34,814 bases of DNA. Source: Inquilinus limosus. Lineage in GTDB: Bacteria > Pseudomonadota > Alphaproteobacteria > DSM-16000 > Inquilinaceae. The notes under the pieces were generated by a model. It made no database searches. It was not told the origin of the DNA and was given only the letters and a program-made list of their open reading frames with translations. A program made the translations under genes and the position numbers. The stretch lies in the NCBI RefSeq assembly GCF_002195995.1, contig NZ_NHON01000008.1, positions 92,520 through 127,333 of the forward strand, given 5' to 3'. Positions 16,964-24,297 of this stretch are shown here, piece by piece (the first letter of the stretch is position 1; every line of letters begins with the position of its first letter).

Positions 16964-18049
16964 CTATTCCGCCGGGGCCGGCTGGACGGCGCCGAGCGCC
17001 GGGCCTGGCGACGCCCCGGCCGGCAGGGTGCGGAGCGCATGATAGCGCGGATCGCGCCGCTGCCGGATCAGGGTCGGGATGATCTCGCGATAGGCGGCCC
17101 AGCAGCTCGGATAGGGCGGCGGGCAGTCATGCTTCATCGCCGCGTGCAGCCTCGGCAGCGCGTGATAGGGCACGGTCGGGAACATGTGGTGCTCCACATG
17201 GTAGTTCATGTTCCAGTAGAGGAAGCGGAACACCGGGTTCATGTAGACGGTGCGGCTGTTCAGCCGGTGGTCCAGCACATCCTCGGCCAGGCCGGCATGC
17301 TGGGTCAGGCCGAAGAACAGGGTCATGCCGCCGCCATAGAGGGTCGGCAGCCCGACCAGCATCGCCGGCAGGATGCTGCCGAAGGCCAGGCAGGCGGCGA
17401 TCACCGCGGCGAAGATGGCCAGGTAGATCCGCGCCACCAGGAACACCTTCCGCCGCTCCATCTGCGGGATGAAGGTCTCCTCCTCCGCCGTCAGCCGGCC
17501 GGCCGCGTGCAGGAACAGCTTGCGGAGCGCGACCTGGCTGGCCTTCAGCATGAAGATGTTGAGGGCGATCTTCAGCAGGCTGGGCGGGCGCTGGGCGGAG
17601 ATCTCGGGGTCGCGGCCGACGATGATGGTGTCGGTGTGGTGCCTTGTGTGGCTCCAGCGCCAGACCGTCGGCTCGCGCAGGATCATGAAGCAGGCGATGT
17701 GGTAGACGGCGTCGTTCATCCACCGGGTCCTGAAGGCGGTGCCGTGGCCGCATTCGTGCCAGCGGCTGTCCGAGGCCGAGCCGTAGAGCACGCCATAGGC
17801 CAGGAAGAACGGCACGGCCCACCAGCTGCCCCACAGCGCGGCGCCCAGCCCGCCGGTGACGGCCAGGGCGGCGAACCAGATCAGCGTGTCGCGGATCGCC
17901 GGCCCGTCCGACCGGCGCATCAACTCCTTGAGATCCTTGCGCGGGATCGGGCAGGCGTACCAGGCGGCGCCGGCCAGCCCGGCCGCGACCGCCCGCTGCG
18001 CCTCCGCCCCGACCAGGCTGTAATCCCTCCGGCCGATCTCCCCGGGCAT
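16964..18049 (-). CDS. Membrane diiron fatty acid desaturase-like oxygenase (MocD-like)
   Basis: A 361-residue integral membrane enzyme. The three histidine boxes that bind two irons are HECGH (98-102), HTRHH (134-138) and HVEHH (284-288), with a further His in LTQHAGLAEDVLDHRLNSRT. Hydrophobic spans lie at about 53-90 and 205-245. I chose the ATG at 18047-18049 because GGGAGG is six bases upstream; a longer frame exists but is unsupported. It heads the operon and is followed by ferredoxin, reductase and SDR, so it is likely a hydroxylase or O-demethylase rather than a lipid desaturase fed by acyl-carrier protein. The rhizopine MocDEF set has this composition. The substrate is unknown. Confidence 0.88.
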   Translation of the reverse strand: MPGEIGRRDYSLVGAEAQRAVAAGLAGAAWYACPIPRKDLKELMRRSDGPAIRDTLIWFAALAVTGGLGAALWGSWWAVPFFLAYGVLYGSASDSRWHECGHGTAFRTRWMNDAVYHIACFMILREPTVWRWSHTRHHTDTIIVGRDPEISAQRPPSLLKIALNIFMLKASQVALRKLFLHAAGRLTAEEETFIPQMERRKVFLVARIYLAIFAAVIAACLAFGSILPAMLVGLPTLYGGGMTLFFGLTQHAGLAEDVLDHRLNSRTVYMNPVFRFLYWNMNYHVEHHMFPTVPYHALPRLHAAMKHDCPPPYPSCWAAYREIIPTLIRQRRDPRYHALRTLPAGASPGPALGAVQPAPAE

Positions 18050-18127
18050 CGCATCCTCCCGCCTTGGTCCCGCCTGCCGCGGGTTCGGAAGAAGCGTAAT
18101 CCGCGGGCGCAACGACCTCAACGGAGA

Positions 18128-18178
18128 GAGGCGTGAATCTATCCGCTTCCATCATGGGGCGGCGGCGCCCGTGATGGA
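18128..18178. promoter_or_regulatory. Putative LacI-type operator and hairpin upstream of the desaturase operon
   Basis: Positions 18138-18155 read TCTATCCGCTTCCATCAT, matching the lacI-upstream operator at 16 of 18 positions. Overlapping it, TCCATCA (18148) and TGATGGA (18172) form an inverted repeat with GGGGC/GCGCCC inside, a possible stem. The site is about 80-120 bases before the desaturase ATG. No T tract follows, so a terminator for lacI is doubtful. Confidence 0.65.
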
Positions 18179-18193
18179 TTGTTGCCGCCGCCA

Positions 18194-19261
18194 TCAGCTT
18201 AGGTCGACATTCTCCGGGACGTAGATCCGGAACGGCAGCACGCGCTGGCGCAGCCCGGCCGGCGGGCCGCCCGCGATGGCCTCGACCATCCCGGCGACGG
18301 CGGCGGCGCAGAACTCGTCGACCGGCAGGGCCAGCACGGTGCTGACGATGCCGTCGATCAGCGCCGCCCGGGTCGCCTCTGTCAGCTCGTTGCAGACCAC
18401 GGCGAGGCCGGTGCGGTCCTCCTCGCGCAGGGCGCGGATGATGCCCTCGCGCCCGCCGCCGGCGTCGTACAGCCCGACCAGATCGGGGTATCGCTGCAGC
18501 AGCTCCAGGGTGAAGGGATAGGCAACCGCGGGATCGTCGAGGTTCACCGCCGTCTCCAGCAGCTGGAAGTCGCGGGCGTGCTCGCGGAAATACGACCGGA
18601 AGCCGATCTCGCACATCTCCTGGCCCAGATAGCGATGGCTGCCGACGAAGACGGCGACCCGCCCGGGCCGCGCCGCCGTGCGCGCCACCAGCCAGGCGGC
18701 CGTCCGTCCCAGCTTGCGGCTGTCGAGGCCGACATAGCCGGCCCGGTCCGGCGCCGAGAGGTCGGAGAGCAGGGTGAAGACCGGCACGCCGCGGGCGGCC
18801 AGGTCCGACACCGCCCGGGTGACATGGGGATGGTCGACCGCCACGCAGGCGACGGCGTCGCAGCGGCCGCCCAGGCGCAGCAGCTCGTCGGCGATCCGCC
18901 GCGGCGCCAGCTCGTCGACATAGACGACGGTGGCCTCGGCGCGGACCTCCCGTGCCTCGGTGGCGGCGCGGACGGCCGCGGTGCCGATCGCCTGGTAGAA
19001 GGCGTCGCCGCTCTTCTGCAGCAGGAAGCCGAAGCGCCGGCGCGGCCGGGTGGCGGCCAGCAGGCGCTGCCGGATCAGGCCGGAGCCGTGATAGCCGATG
19101 CGCTCCGCCGCGGCCAGGACCCGGTCCGCCGTGCCTTCGCGCACCGGGCGGCGGCCGTTCAGCACCCGGTCGACCGTCGCCACCCCGACGCCGGCGGCCG
19201 CGGCCACATCGGCCAGCGTGGGCCGGCCGCGCAGGGCATCCGGTTCCAGGAGCTTCGACAT
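18194..19261 (-). CDS. LacI family transcriptional regulator
   Basis: A 355-residue repressor. The N-terminal helix-turn-helix PTLADVAAAAGVGVATVDRV and the hinge NGRRPVREGTADRVLAAAERI are typical. Residues from about 72 form the periplasmic-binding-protein-like effector domain (RFGFLLQKSGDAFYQAIG), resembling the sugar/inositol-binding type. It is immediately upstream of the desaturase operon, same direction, with a near copy of its upstream palindrome in front of that operon. It should repress both until a small polyol- or sugar-like ligand binds. Ligand and sign of control are inferred. Confidence 0.9.
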   Translation of the reverse strand: MSKLLEPDALRGRPTLADVAAAAGVGVATVDRVLNGRRPVREGTADRVLAAAERIGYHGSGLIRQRLLAATRPRRRFGFLLQKSGDAFYQAIGTAAVRAATEAREVRAEATVVYVDELAPRRIADELLRLGGRCDAVACVAVDHPHVTRAVSDLAARGVPVFTLLSDLSAPDRAGYVGLDSRKLGRTAAWLVARTAARPGRVAVFVGSHRYLGQEMCEIGFRSYFREHARDFQLLETAVNLDDPAVAYPFTLELLQRYPDLVGLYDAGGGREGIIRALREEDRTGLAVVCNELTEATRAALIDGIVSTVLALPVDEFCAAAVAGMVEAIAGGPPAGLRQRVLPFRIYVPENVDLS

Positions 19262-19272
19262 ATCCCGCCGTC

Positions 19273-19300
19273 ATGATGGAATTCTATCCAATTCCATCAT
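19273..19300. promoter_or_regulatory. Perfect 28-bp palindrome upstream of lacI (operator)
   Basis: The arms are ATGATGGAATT and AATTCCATCAT around CTATCC, that is 11-6-11 with no mismatch. It starts 11 bases before the lacI ATG. A partial copy stands before the desaturase gene at 18128-18155. LacI-family regulators bind palindromes of this kind; autoregulation is likely. Confidence 0.82.
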
Positions 19301-19338
19301 GGCGCGCCGGGGCACGGCCGGCAACGCCGCCGCGGGCT

Positions 19339-19734
19339 TCAGCCCATCACGATGGCTCCGTCGGCCTCCAGCCGTACCGGCAGGGCGTCGAGCCCGCAAT
19401 CGGCGGGGCCGGAGACCGGGCTGCCATCGGCGGCGTCGAACTCGGCGAAGTGGTTGCTGCAGACCAGGCGCCGCCCGTCGGCGCTCAGCACGCTGCCGCC
19501 GCGCCAGGTCAGCGGCAGGAAGGCGTGCGGGCAGGCGTCGAGGAAGGCACGCACCGTGCCGCCGTGCCGGACCAGCAGCATCGAGAAGACCCGGCGGCCG
19601 GCGCCGAAGCTCAGCACCCGCACGCCGGGATCCTCGATCTCCTCGATCCGCGCCAGCGCCGTGCCCGGCGCCGGGGCGTGCGGGTGGCGGCGCCAGGCCG
19701 GCTCCTCCGGCGGCGCGAAGGGGTTGCCGCTCAC
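19339..19734 (-). CDS. Rieske [2Fe-2S] domain protein co-encoded with HPPD
   Basis: A 131-residue protein. The ligands are Cys68-x-His70 in DACPHAFLPLTW and Cys92-x2-His95 in LVCSNHFAEFD, with 21 residues between the pairs, and a C-terminal DGSPVSGPADCGLDALPVRL. The start overlaps the dioxygenase stop in ATGA, so it is coupled to it. HPPD itself needs no ferredoxin because the 2-oxoacid supplies electrons, so the role of this protein is unclear. It could act as a redox or iron-maintenance partner, or serve a separate enzyme. No reductase lies directly next to it, but the 21161 reductase is nearby. Confidence 0.88.
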   Translation of the reverse strand: MSGNPFAPPEEPAWRRHPHAPAPGTALARIEEIEDPGVRVLSFGAGRRVFSMLLVRHGGTVRAFLDACPHAFLPLTWRGGSVLSADGRRLVCSNHFAEFDAADGSPVSGPADCGLDALPVRLEADGAIVMG

Positions 19735-20855
19735 GCTGCCTGGTTGCCGTCGGCTGACAGCACGCCGCGCCGGATCTGGTCCTCCTCGATGCTCTCGAAC
19801 AGGGCGCGGAAATTGCCCTCGCCGAAGCCGTCATCGCCCTTGCGCTGGATGAACTCGAAGAAGATCGGGCCGATCACGGTCTGCGAGAAGATCTGCAGCA
19901 GCACCTTGGTGTGCGCGCCCTCGACCACGCCCTCGCCGTCGATCAGCAGACCCAGCTCGCGCAGCCGCTCGACCGGCTCGCCATGCTTCGGCAGGCGGGT
20001 GTCGATCTTGTCGTAATAGGTGTCGGGCGGGGCCGGCATGAAGGCCAGGCCGTTCCGGTCCAGCGCGGCGACCGAGGCGTAGATGTCGCGGCAGCCCAGC
20101 GCCACGTGCTGGATGCCCTCGCCTTTGTATTCGCGCAGATACTCCTCGATCTGGCTCTTTTCGTCCGCGCTCTCGTTGATCGGGATGCGGATCTTGCCGT
20201 CCGGGCTGGTCAGGGCGCGGGAGAACAGGCCGGTCAGCTTGCCGCTGATGTCGAAATAGCGGATCTGCCGGAAGTTGAAGAGCCGGCTGTAGAAATCGAC
20301 CCAGGCATCCATCTGGCCGCGATGCACATTGTGGGTCAGGTGGTCGACATAATAGAGGCCGGCGGGCTCGGGATGCGGCTCGGCGTCGCCGATCCAGTCG
20401 AAATCGACCTCGTAGATCGACCCCTTCGCGCCGTAGCGGTCGACTAGGTACAGCAGCGACCCGCCGATGCCTTCGATCGCCGGGATCCGCAGCTCACCGG
20501 CATTCACCCGGCTCTCGACCGGCCTGGCGCCGAGCGACACGGCGCGCTTGAAGGCATGGTCGGCATCGGCGACGCGGAAGGCCATGGCGCAGGCGCAGGG
20601 GCCGTGCTTGCGGGCGAAGCCGCTGGCGAAGCTGTCGGGCTCGGCATTGACGATGAAGTTGATGTCGCCCTGGCGGTACAGCGTCACCCGCTTCGACTTG
20701 TGCCGCGCCACCGGCACGAAGCCCATGGTCTCGAACAGCGCGCCGAGCTTTTCCGGCTCGGAGGAGGCGTATTCGACGAACTCGAACCCGTCCGTCCCCA
20801 TCGGGTTGGACTCGGTGATCTCGGCCGGCGGGGCGTCGTGCGGATAGGGGCCCAT
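19731..20855 (-). CDS. hpd: 4-hydroxyphenylpyruvate dioxygenase
   Basis: A 374-residue non-haem Fe(II) enzyme that converts 4-hydroxyphenylpyruvate to homogentisate in tyrosine breakdown. It has two VOC-fold halves. The iron ligands are visible: His172 in YVDHLTHNVHRG, His250 in GIQHVALGC and Glu334 in FFEFIQRKGDDGFGEGNF, the last being the family signature. The ATG at 20853-20855 has AGGAG six bases upstream; the longer frame is not supported. No homogentisate dioxygenase is in the window. The closely related hydroxymandelate synthase is less likely because of the C-terminal signature and length. Confidence 0.93.
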   Translation of the reverse strand: MGPYPHDAPPAEITESNPMGTDGFEFVEYASSEPEKLGALFETMGFVPVARHKSKRVTLYRQGDINFIVNAEPDSFASGFARKHGPCACAMAFRVADADHAFKRAVSLGARPVESRVNAGELRIPAIEGIGGSLLYLVDRYGAKGSIYEVDFDWIGDAEPHPEPAGLYYVDHLTHNVHRGQMDAWVDFYSRLFNFRQIRYFDISGKLTGLFSRALTSPDGKIRIPINESADEKSQIEEYLREYKGEGIQHVALGCRDIYASVAALDRNGLAFMPAPPDTYYDKIDTRLPKHGEPVERLRELGLLIDGEGVVEGAHTKVLLQIFSQTVIGPIFFEFIQRKGDDGFGEGNFRALFESIEEDQIRRGVLSADGNQAA

Positions 20856-21003
20856 GCTGCTCTCCTGGCGTGGCGCTCTGGCAGGAATGATAGCAGCGGG
20901 AGCGGGACCGTTCCGTGCGAAAGGAGGGGCGGGCAAGGGCAGGGATGCGCGTTTATAGCGTCATCGACAGTCTGGATGCTGAGAACGCGCGCCATCCCAT
21001 TAT

Positions 21004-21080
21004 GTCATGCCCGGGCTCGACCCGGGCATCCAGAGAGCGTCGACACCTTCTGGATTGCCGGGTCAAGCCCGGCAATGACA
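21004..21080. repeat. Palindromic intergenic repeat, type C
   Basis: The ends read GTCATGCCCGGGCTCGACCC (21004) and GGGTCAAGCCCGGCAATGAC, with inner GGGCATCCAGAG and TTCTGGATTGCC. This is a stem-loop with a short centre. It fills part of the gap between the hpd start and the reductase gene. No gene is visible in 20856-21104. Confidence 0.8.
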
Positions 21081-21104
21081 CGTCGGGGGAAGGTGAGAAC
21101 GAAG

Positions 21105-21132
21105 AAGGCCGCCGGATCGCTCCGGCGGCCTT
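21105..21132 (-). terminator. Rho-independent terminator of the ferredoxin-NADP reductase gene
   Basis: On the minus strand a perfect 12-bp stem AAGGCCGCCGGA/TCCGGCGGCCTT with loop GCGA is followed by CTTCGTTCTC, T-rich for this genome. It begins about 28 bases after the stop codon. Confidence 0.85.
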
Positions 21133-21160
21133 GGATCTCGCAGCGGGGTGAGTCCCCGGC

Positions 21161-21934
21161 TTACTTTTCGACGAAGGCCTTCTCGATGACGTAGTCGCCG
21201 GGCTCGCCGTGGTTGCCCTCGACGAAGCCGCGCTCCTCCAGGATCACCTTGAGGTCGGCCAGCATCAGCGGGCTGCCGCACAGCATGACGCGGTCGTGCT
21301 CGACCGACAGCGGCGGCAGGCCGATATCCTCGCCGAGCTTGTTCGAGACGATCAGGTCGGTGATGCGGCCGCGGTTGCGGAACGGCTCGCGCGTCACGGT
21401 CGGGTAGTAGATCAGCTTGCCGCGGATCTCCTCGCCCAGGAACTCGTCCTGCGGCAACTCCTGCGTGATCATCTCGCCATAGGCCAGCTCGGCGACCTGG
21501 CGGCAGCCATGCAGCAGCACGACCTTCTCGAACCGCTCATAGGTCTCGGGGTCGCGGATCAGGCTCAGGAACGGCGCCAGGCCGGTGCCGGTGCCCAGCA
21601 GGTACAGGTTGCGGCCGGATTTGAGGTTGTCCAGCACCAGCGTCCCCGTCGCCTTGCGGCCGACGATGACCGGGTCGCCTTCCTTCAGATGCTGCAGGCG
21701 CGAGGTCAGCGGGCCGTTCTGCACCTTGATCGAGAAGAATTCGAGGCCGTCCTCGTAATTCGGGCTGACGACGCTGTAGGCACGCAGCAGCGGCTTGCCG
21801 TCGACCGGGATCCCGATCATCGTGAACTGGCCGTTCTTGAAGCGGAACGTCGGGTTGCGGGTCGTCTTGAAGCTGAAGAGGGTGTCGGTCCAGTGATGGA
21901 CGCTGACAACGCGCTCCTCATTGAAGTTGCTCAT
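21161..21934 (-). CDS. fpr: Ferredoxin-NADP+ reductase (bacterial subclass I)
   Basis: A 257-residue flavoenzyme that moves electrons between NADP(H) and ferredoxin or flavodoxin. The FAD-binding motif RAYSVVSPNYED, the NADP site LLGTGTGLAPFLSLIRD and MLCGSPLMLADL are present, and the chain ends AFVEK, the C-terminus characteristic of this subclass. Length is normal. It has its own terminator (21105) and a gene-poor upstream region of over 200 bases. It may feed the Rieske proteins nearby, or serve oxidative stress as in other bacteria; the sequence does not tell. Confidence 0.93.
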   Translation of the reverse strand: MSNFNEERVVSVHHWTDTLFSFKTTRNPTFRFKNGQFTMIGIPVDGKPLLRAYSVVSPNYEDGLEFFSIKVQNGPLTSRLQHLKEGDPVIVGRKATGTLVLDNLKSGRNLYLLGTGTGLAPFLSLIRDPETYERFEKVVLLHGCRQVAELAYGEMITQELPQDEFLGEEIRGKLIYYPTVTREPFRNRGRITDLIVSNKLGEDIGLPPLSVEHDRVMLCGSPLMLADLKVILEERGFVEGNHGEPGDYVIEKAFVEK

Positions 21935-22040
21935 GCCTCGTCACCCTTCGATCGCGACCAACGCGCAGAATGTGGGAAATAGCCTCGCCGGTGTCGAGCC
22001 GATGCGTGTAGATTCTTCCGGCGAAATTTGCAAGGCGGCC

Positions 22041-22073
22041 TTGCTGCGGCATAATTTGTTTGTATACTAACAA
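22041..22073 (+). promoter_or_regulatory. Predicted promoter with overlapping operator upstream of the amidohydrolase
   Basis: TTGCTG (22041-22046), 16 bases, then TATACT (22063-22068) make a plausible sigma-70 promoter. An 18-bp near-palindrome TTGTTTGTATACTAACAA at 22056-22073 (one mismatched pair) overlaps the -10 box. A local repressor of GntR/FCD or TetR type could bind it. No regulator gene is adjacent. The rest of 21935-22156 shows no gene. Confidence 0.6.
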
Positions 22074-22156
22074 TAATGGCGGGCCGCCGGCGTTGTCAAC
22101 GGTCCGCGACAGGCGAGGCGCCCCGGACAGCGGGGCCGCGGAAAAGGAACGTCCTC

Positions 22157-23356
22157 ATGGCGCATGACGAGCCGCAGAAGCCGGCCGGTCCGGCCAAACT
22201 GGTGATCCGCAACATCGGGCTGCTGCTCAGCGGCAAGCTGGAGGCGCCGATCCTCGACGCCGACACCGTGGTCGCGGTCGACGGCCGCATCACCGCGGTC
22301 GGGCGCGAGAAGGATGTCGACACCGAAGGCGCCACCACGGTGATCGACGCCCATGGCACGACGCTGGCGCCGGGGTTGATCGACAGCCATGTCCACCCGG
22401 TGATCGGCGACTGGACGCCGCGCCAGAACCAGATCGGCTGGATCGATTCCAGCCTGCATGGCGGCGTCACCACCATGATCTCGGCCGGCGAGGTGCATCT
22501 GCCCGGCCGGCCGCGCGACGTGATCGGGCTGAAGGCCCTGGCGGTCACGGCGCAGCGCAGCTTCTCCGCCTTCCGCCCCTCCGGCGTGAAGATCCATGCC
22601 GGCGCGCCGGTGATCGAGAAGGAGATGGAGGAGCAGGACTTCAAGGACCTCGCCGCCGCCGGCGTCACCCTCTTGGGCGAGATCGGCCTCGGCGGGGTCA
22701 AGGACGGGCCGACCGCCAACCGCATGGTCGGGTGGGCCCGGAAATACGGCATCCAGAGCACGATCCACACCGGCGGCCCGTCGATCCCCGGCTCGGGCCT
22801 GATCGACAAGGATGTGGTTCTGGAGACCGACGCCGATGTCGTCGGCCACATCAATGGCGGCCACACCGCCCTGCCGGACGGCCAGATCCGCTGCATCTGC
22901 GAGGGCTGCCAGCGCGGGCTGGAGCTGGTGCACAACGGCAATGAGCGGGCGGCCCTGTTCACCCTGCGCACGGCCAAGGAGATGGGGCAGCTGGAGCGGG
23001 TGATCCTGGGCACCGACGCGCCGGCCGGCTCCGGCGTCCAGCCGCTCGGCATCCTGCGCATGGTGGCGATGCTGTCCTCGCTGGGCGAGGTGCCGGCCGA
23101 GACCGCCTTCTGCTTCGCCACCGGCAACACCGCCCGGATGCGCAAGCTCGACGCCGGCATCATCGAGCCCGGCTGGTCGGCCGATTTCGTCTTCCTCGAC
23201 ACCGCCCAGCACTCCGCCGGCACCTCGATCCTGGAGAGCGTGCAGCTCGGCGACCTGCCGGGCGTCGGCATGACCGTGATCGACGGCGTGGTGCGCAGCC
23301 AGCGCAGCCGCAACACCCCGCCGGCGACGCGGGTGCCGGTGGTGGTGAAGGGGTAG
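22157..23356 (+). CDS. Enamidase-like amidohydrolase
   Basis: A 399-residue metal-dependent hydrolase of the amidohydrolase superfamily. Metal-binding residues are visible: His78-x-His80 in LIDSHVHPV, Glu175 in LLGEIGLGG (where many relatives have a carboxylated lysine), His204 in IHTGGPS, His231 in VGHINGGH and Asp287 in GTDAPAGSG. This pattern and IRNIGLLLSGKLEAPI resemble enamidase of nicotinate fermentation, which hydrolyses 6-oxotetrahydronicotinate. The ATG at 22157 with an AAGGAAC upstream fits better than the ATG at 22076. A near-perfect palindrome at 22056 is upstream. Its 3' end is duplicated after the parDE genes. The real substrate is uncertain; no other nicotinate genes are here. 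Confidence 0.85.
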   Translation: MAHDEPQKPAGPAKLVIRNIGLLLSGKLEAPILDADTVVAVDGRITAVGREKDVDTEGATTVIDAHGTTLAPGLIDSHVHPVIGDWTPRQNQIGWIDSSLHGGVTTMISAGEVHLPGRPRDVIGLKALAVTAQRSFSAFRPSGVKIHAGAPVIEKEMEEQDFKDLAAAGVTLLGEIGLGGVKDGPTANRMVGWARKYGIQSTIHTGGPSIPGSGLIDKDVVLETDADVVGHINGGHTALPDGQIRCICEGCQRGLELVHNGNERAALFTLRTAKEMGQLERVILGTDAPAGSGVQPLGILRMVAMLSSLGEVPAETAFCFATGNTARMRKLDAGIIEPGWSADFVFLDTAQHSAGTSILESVQLGDLPGVGMTVIDGVVRSQRSRNTPPATRVPVVVKG

Positions 23357-23358
23357 GG
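23281..23358 (+). repeat. 3' end of amidohydrolase, first copy of a direct repeat
   Basis: This stretch (coding DGVVRSQRSRNTPPATRVPV and the stop) recurs at 24022-24090. The second copy lacks nine bases and has a few substitutions. The pair brackets parDE. Confidence 0.85.
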
Positions 23359-23388
23359 TGGAGGCGGGCCTGCACAGGCCCGCCAGCC

Positions 23389-23703
23389 TCACAAGCCGAA
23401 ATCCTCGCGGAAGCGGTCTATCTGATGCATCCGCGTATGCAGGATCGTCACGATACCGATGTCTCCGTTCGACAGCCGTCGCCAATAGACGAAGTGCCGT
23501 TCGTACCGGAAGACATAGCCGTCGACGCCGAAGGCCGCGGGGACGGGACGTGACATCACCCCATGGGCCTCGATCGCATCAAAGGCTTCGAACAGGCCCA
23601 CGATATAGCGATCCGCCTGCTCGGTTCCCCAGCGGTCTCGCGTGTAGCGATAGATCTCATCGACACGGTGGGAGGCGGCCTCCTGGACGCGGACGGCGGC
23701 CAT
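23389..23703 (-). CDS. parE: ParE family toxin
   Basis: A 104-residue ParE/RelE-superfamily protein. VRVQEAASHRVDEIYRYTRD then WGTEQADRYIVGLFEAFDAI and RYERHFVYWRRLSNGDIGIVTILH are typical; this family poisons gyrase. The start overlaps the antitoxin stop by one base in TGATG, so antitoxin is made first. It lies between two copies of the amidohydrolase 3' end. Confidence 0.9.
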   Translation of the reverse strand: MAAVRVQEAASHRVDEIYRYTRDRWGTEQADRYIVGLFEAFDAIEAHGVMSRPVPAAFGVDGYVFRYERHFVYWRRLSNGDIGIVTILHTRMHQIDRFREDFGL

Positions 23704-23957
23704 CAGGTTCGGTTGCGCGCGATGACCTCGGCCGCGGTCAGCGGCTTGTAAGCGGATTCAGGGGCCGCGAAGGCATGGCGAAGCTCAGTCTTCAGCCGGT
23801 CGAAGGCCTCCTTCTCCGTGCGCTCCTTGTCGCGGCGGATCAGGTCCCGGATATACTCGCTGACATTCTCGTAGGACCCGTTCTCGCCGACATTGGCCGC
23901 CACGAAGTCGCTCAGCGCGCCACTGAGGCGGACCGTCATCGTCGTCGTGCGGGACAT
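23703..23957 (-). CDS. parD: ParD family antitoxin
   Basis: An 84-residue protein with an N-terminal ribbon-helix-helix (TMTVRLSGALSDFVAANVGE) and a C-terminal tail that should wrap the toxin (YENVSEYIRDLIRRDKERTE onward). The ATG at 23955-23957 has GGAG seven bases upstream; a longer frame is unsupported. It should repress its own operon through the inverted repeat at 23979-24005. Confidence 0.9.
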   Translation of the reverse strand: MSRTTTMTVRLSGALSDFVAANVGENGSYENVSEYIRDLIRRDKERTEKEAFDRLKTELRHAFAAPESAYKPLTAAEVIARNRT

Positions 23958-23978
23958 GGCGTGCTCCGTCGCTGTCGC

Positions 23979-24005
23979 GTCTTCAATATAACCATAAATG
24001 AAGAC
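23979..24005. promoter_or_regulatory. Inverted repeat upstream of parDE (candidate antitoxin operator)
   Basis: Arms GTCTTCA (23979-23985) and TGAAGAC (23999-24005) flank 13 bases containing ATATAACC, AT-rich in this genome and holding a possible -10 box TATATT on the minus strand. ParD-type ribbon-helix-helix proteins bind such sites. Confidence 0.7.
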
Positions 24006-24021
24006 GATTCCAGCCCGCGAC

Positions 24022-24090
24022 CGACGGCGTGGTGCGCAGCCGCAACACCCCGCCGGCGACCCGGGTGCCGGTGGTGGTGAAGGGGTAGGG
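24022..24090 (+). pseudogene. Duplicated 3' end of the amidohydrolase (remnant)
   Basis: It reads as the last part of the amidohydrolase, VVRSRNTPPATRVPVVVKG and stop, preceded by no matching upstream gene. Compared with 23281-23358 it lacks nine bases and has a few changes. It is a remnant of a second copy or a scar of the insertion or rearrangement that brought in parDE. Confidence 0.75.
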
Positions 24091-24148
24091 CAGAGGTGGC
24101 GAGTCTCCACAGGCTTGCCGGCCTATACCAGCGCGCCCATGAAAAGAT

Positions 24149-24236
24149 CGTCATTGCGAGCGCAGCGAAGCAATCCATGCAGCCGCTCATGCGGGACGAT
24201 GGATTGCTTCGTCGGCTTCGCCTCCTCGCAATGACG
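24149..24236. repeat. Palindromic intergenic repeat, type B
   Basis: CGTCATTGCGAGCGCAGCGA to CTCCTCGCAATGACG, with CAATCCATGC and GATGGATTG inside. It is a member of the family at 14424 and 27849 but lacks the outer arms. It lies between the duplicated amidohydrolase end and the RTX gene; no gene is visible in 24091-24297. Confidence 0.85.
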
Positions 24237-24297
24237 GATCTTTGAATAGGAGAAGCAGAATCTGACCCGGTGCCTGCGGGTAAAGGGGCAGGGGCCT

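Noticed and set aside
18148-18178. TCCATCA...TGATGGA stem as a lacI terminator
   Set aside because: No T-rich tail follows on the minus strand, and the left arm is better explained as the operator copy.
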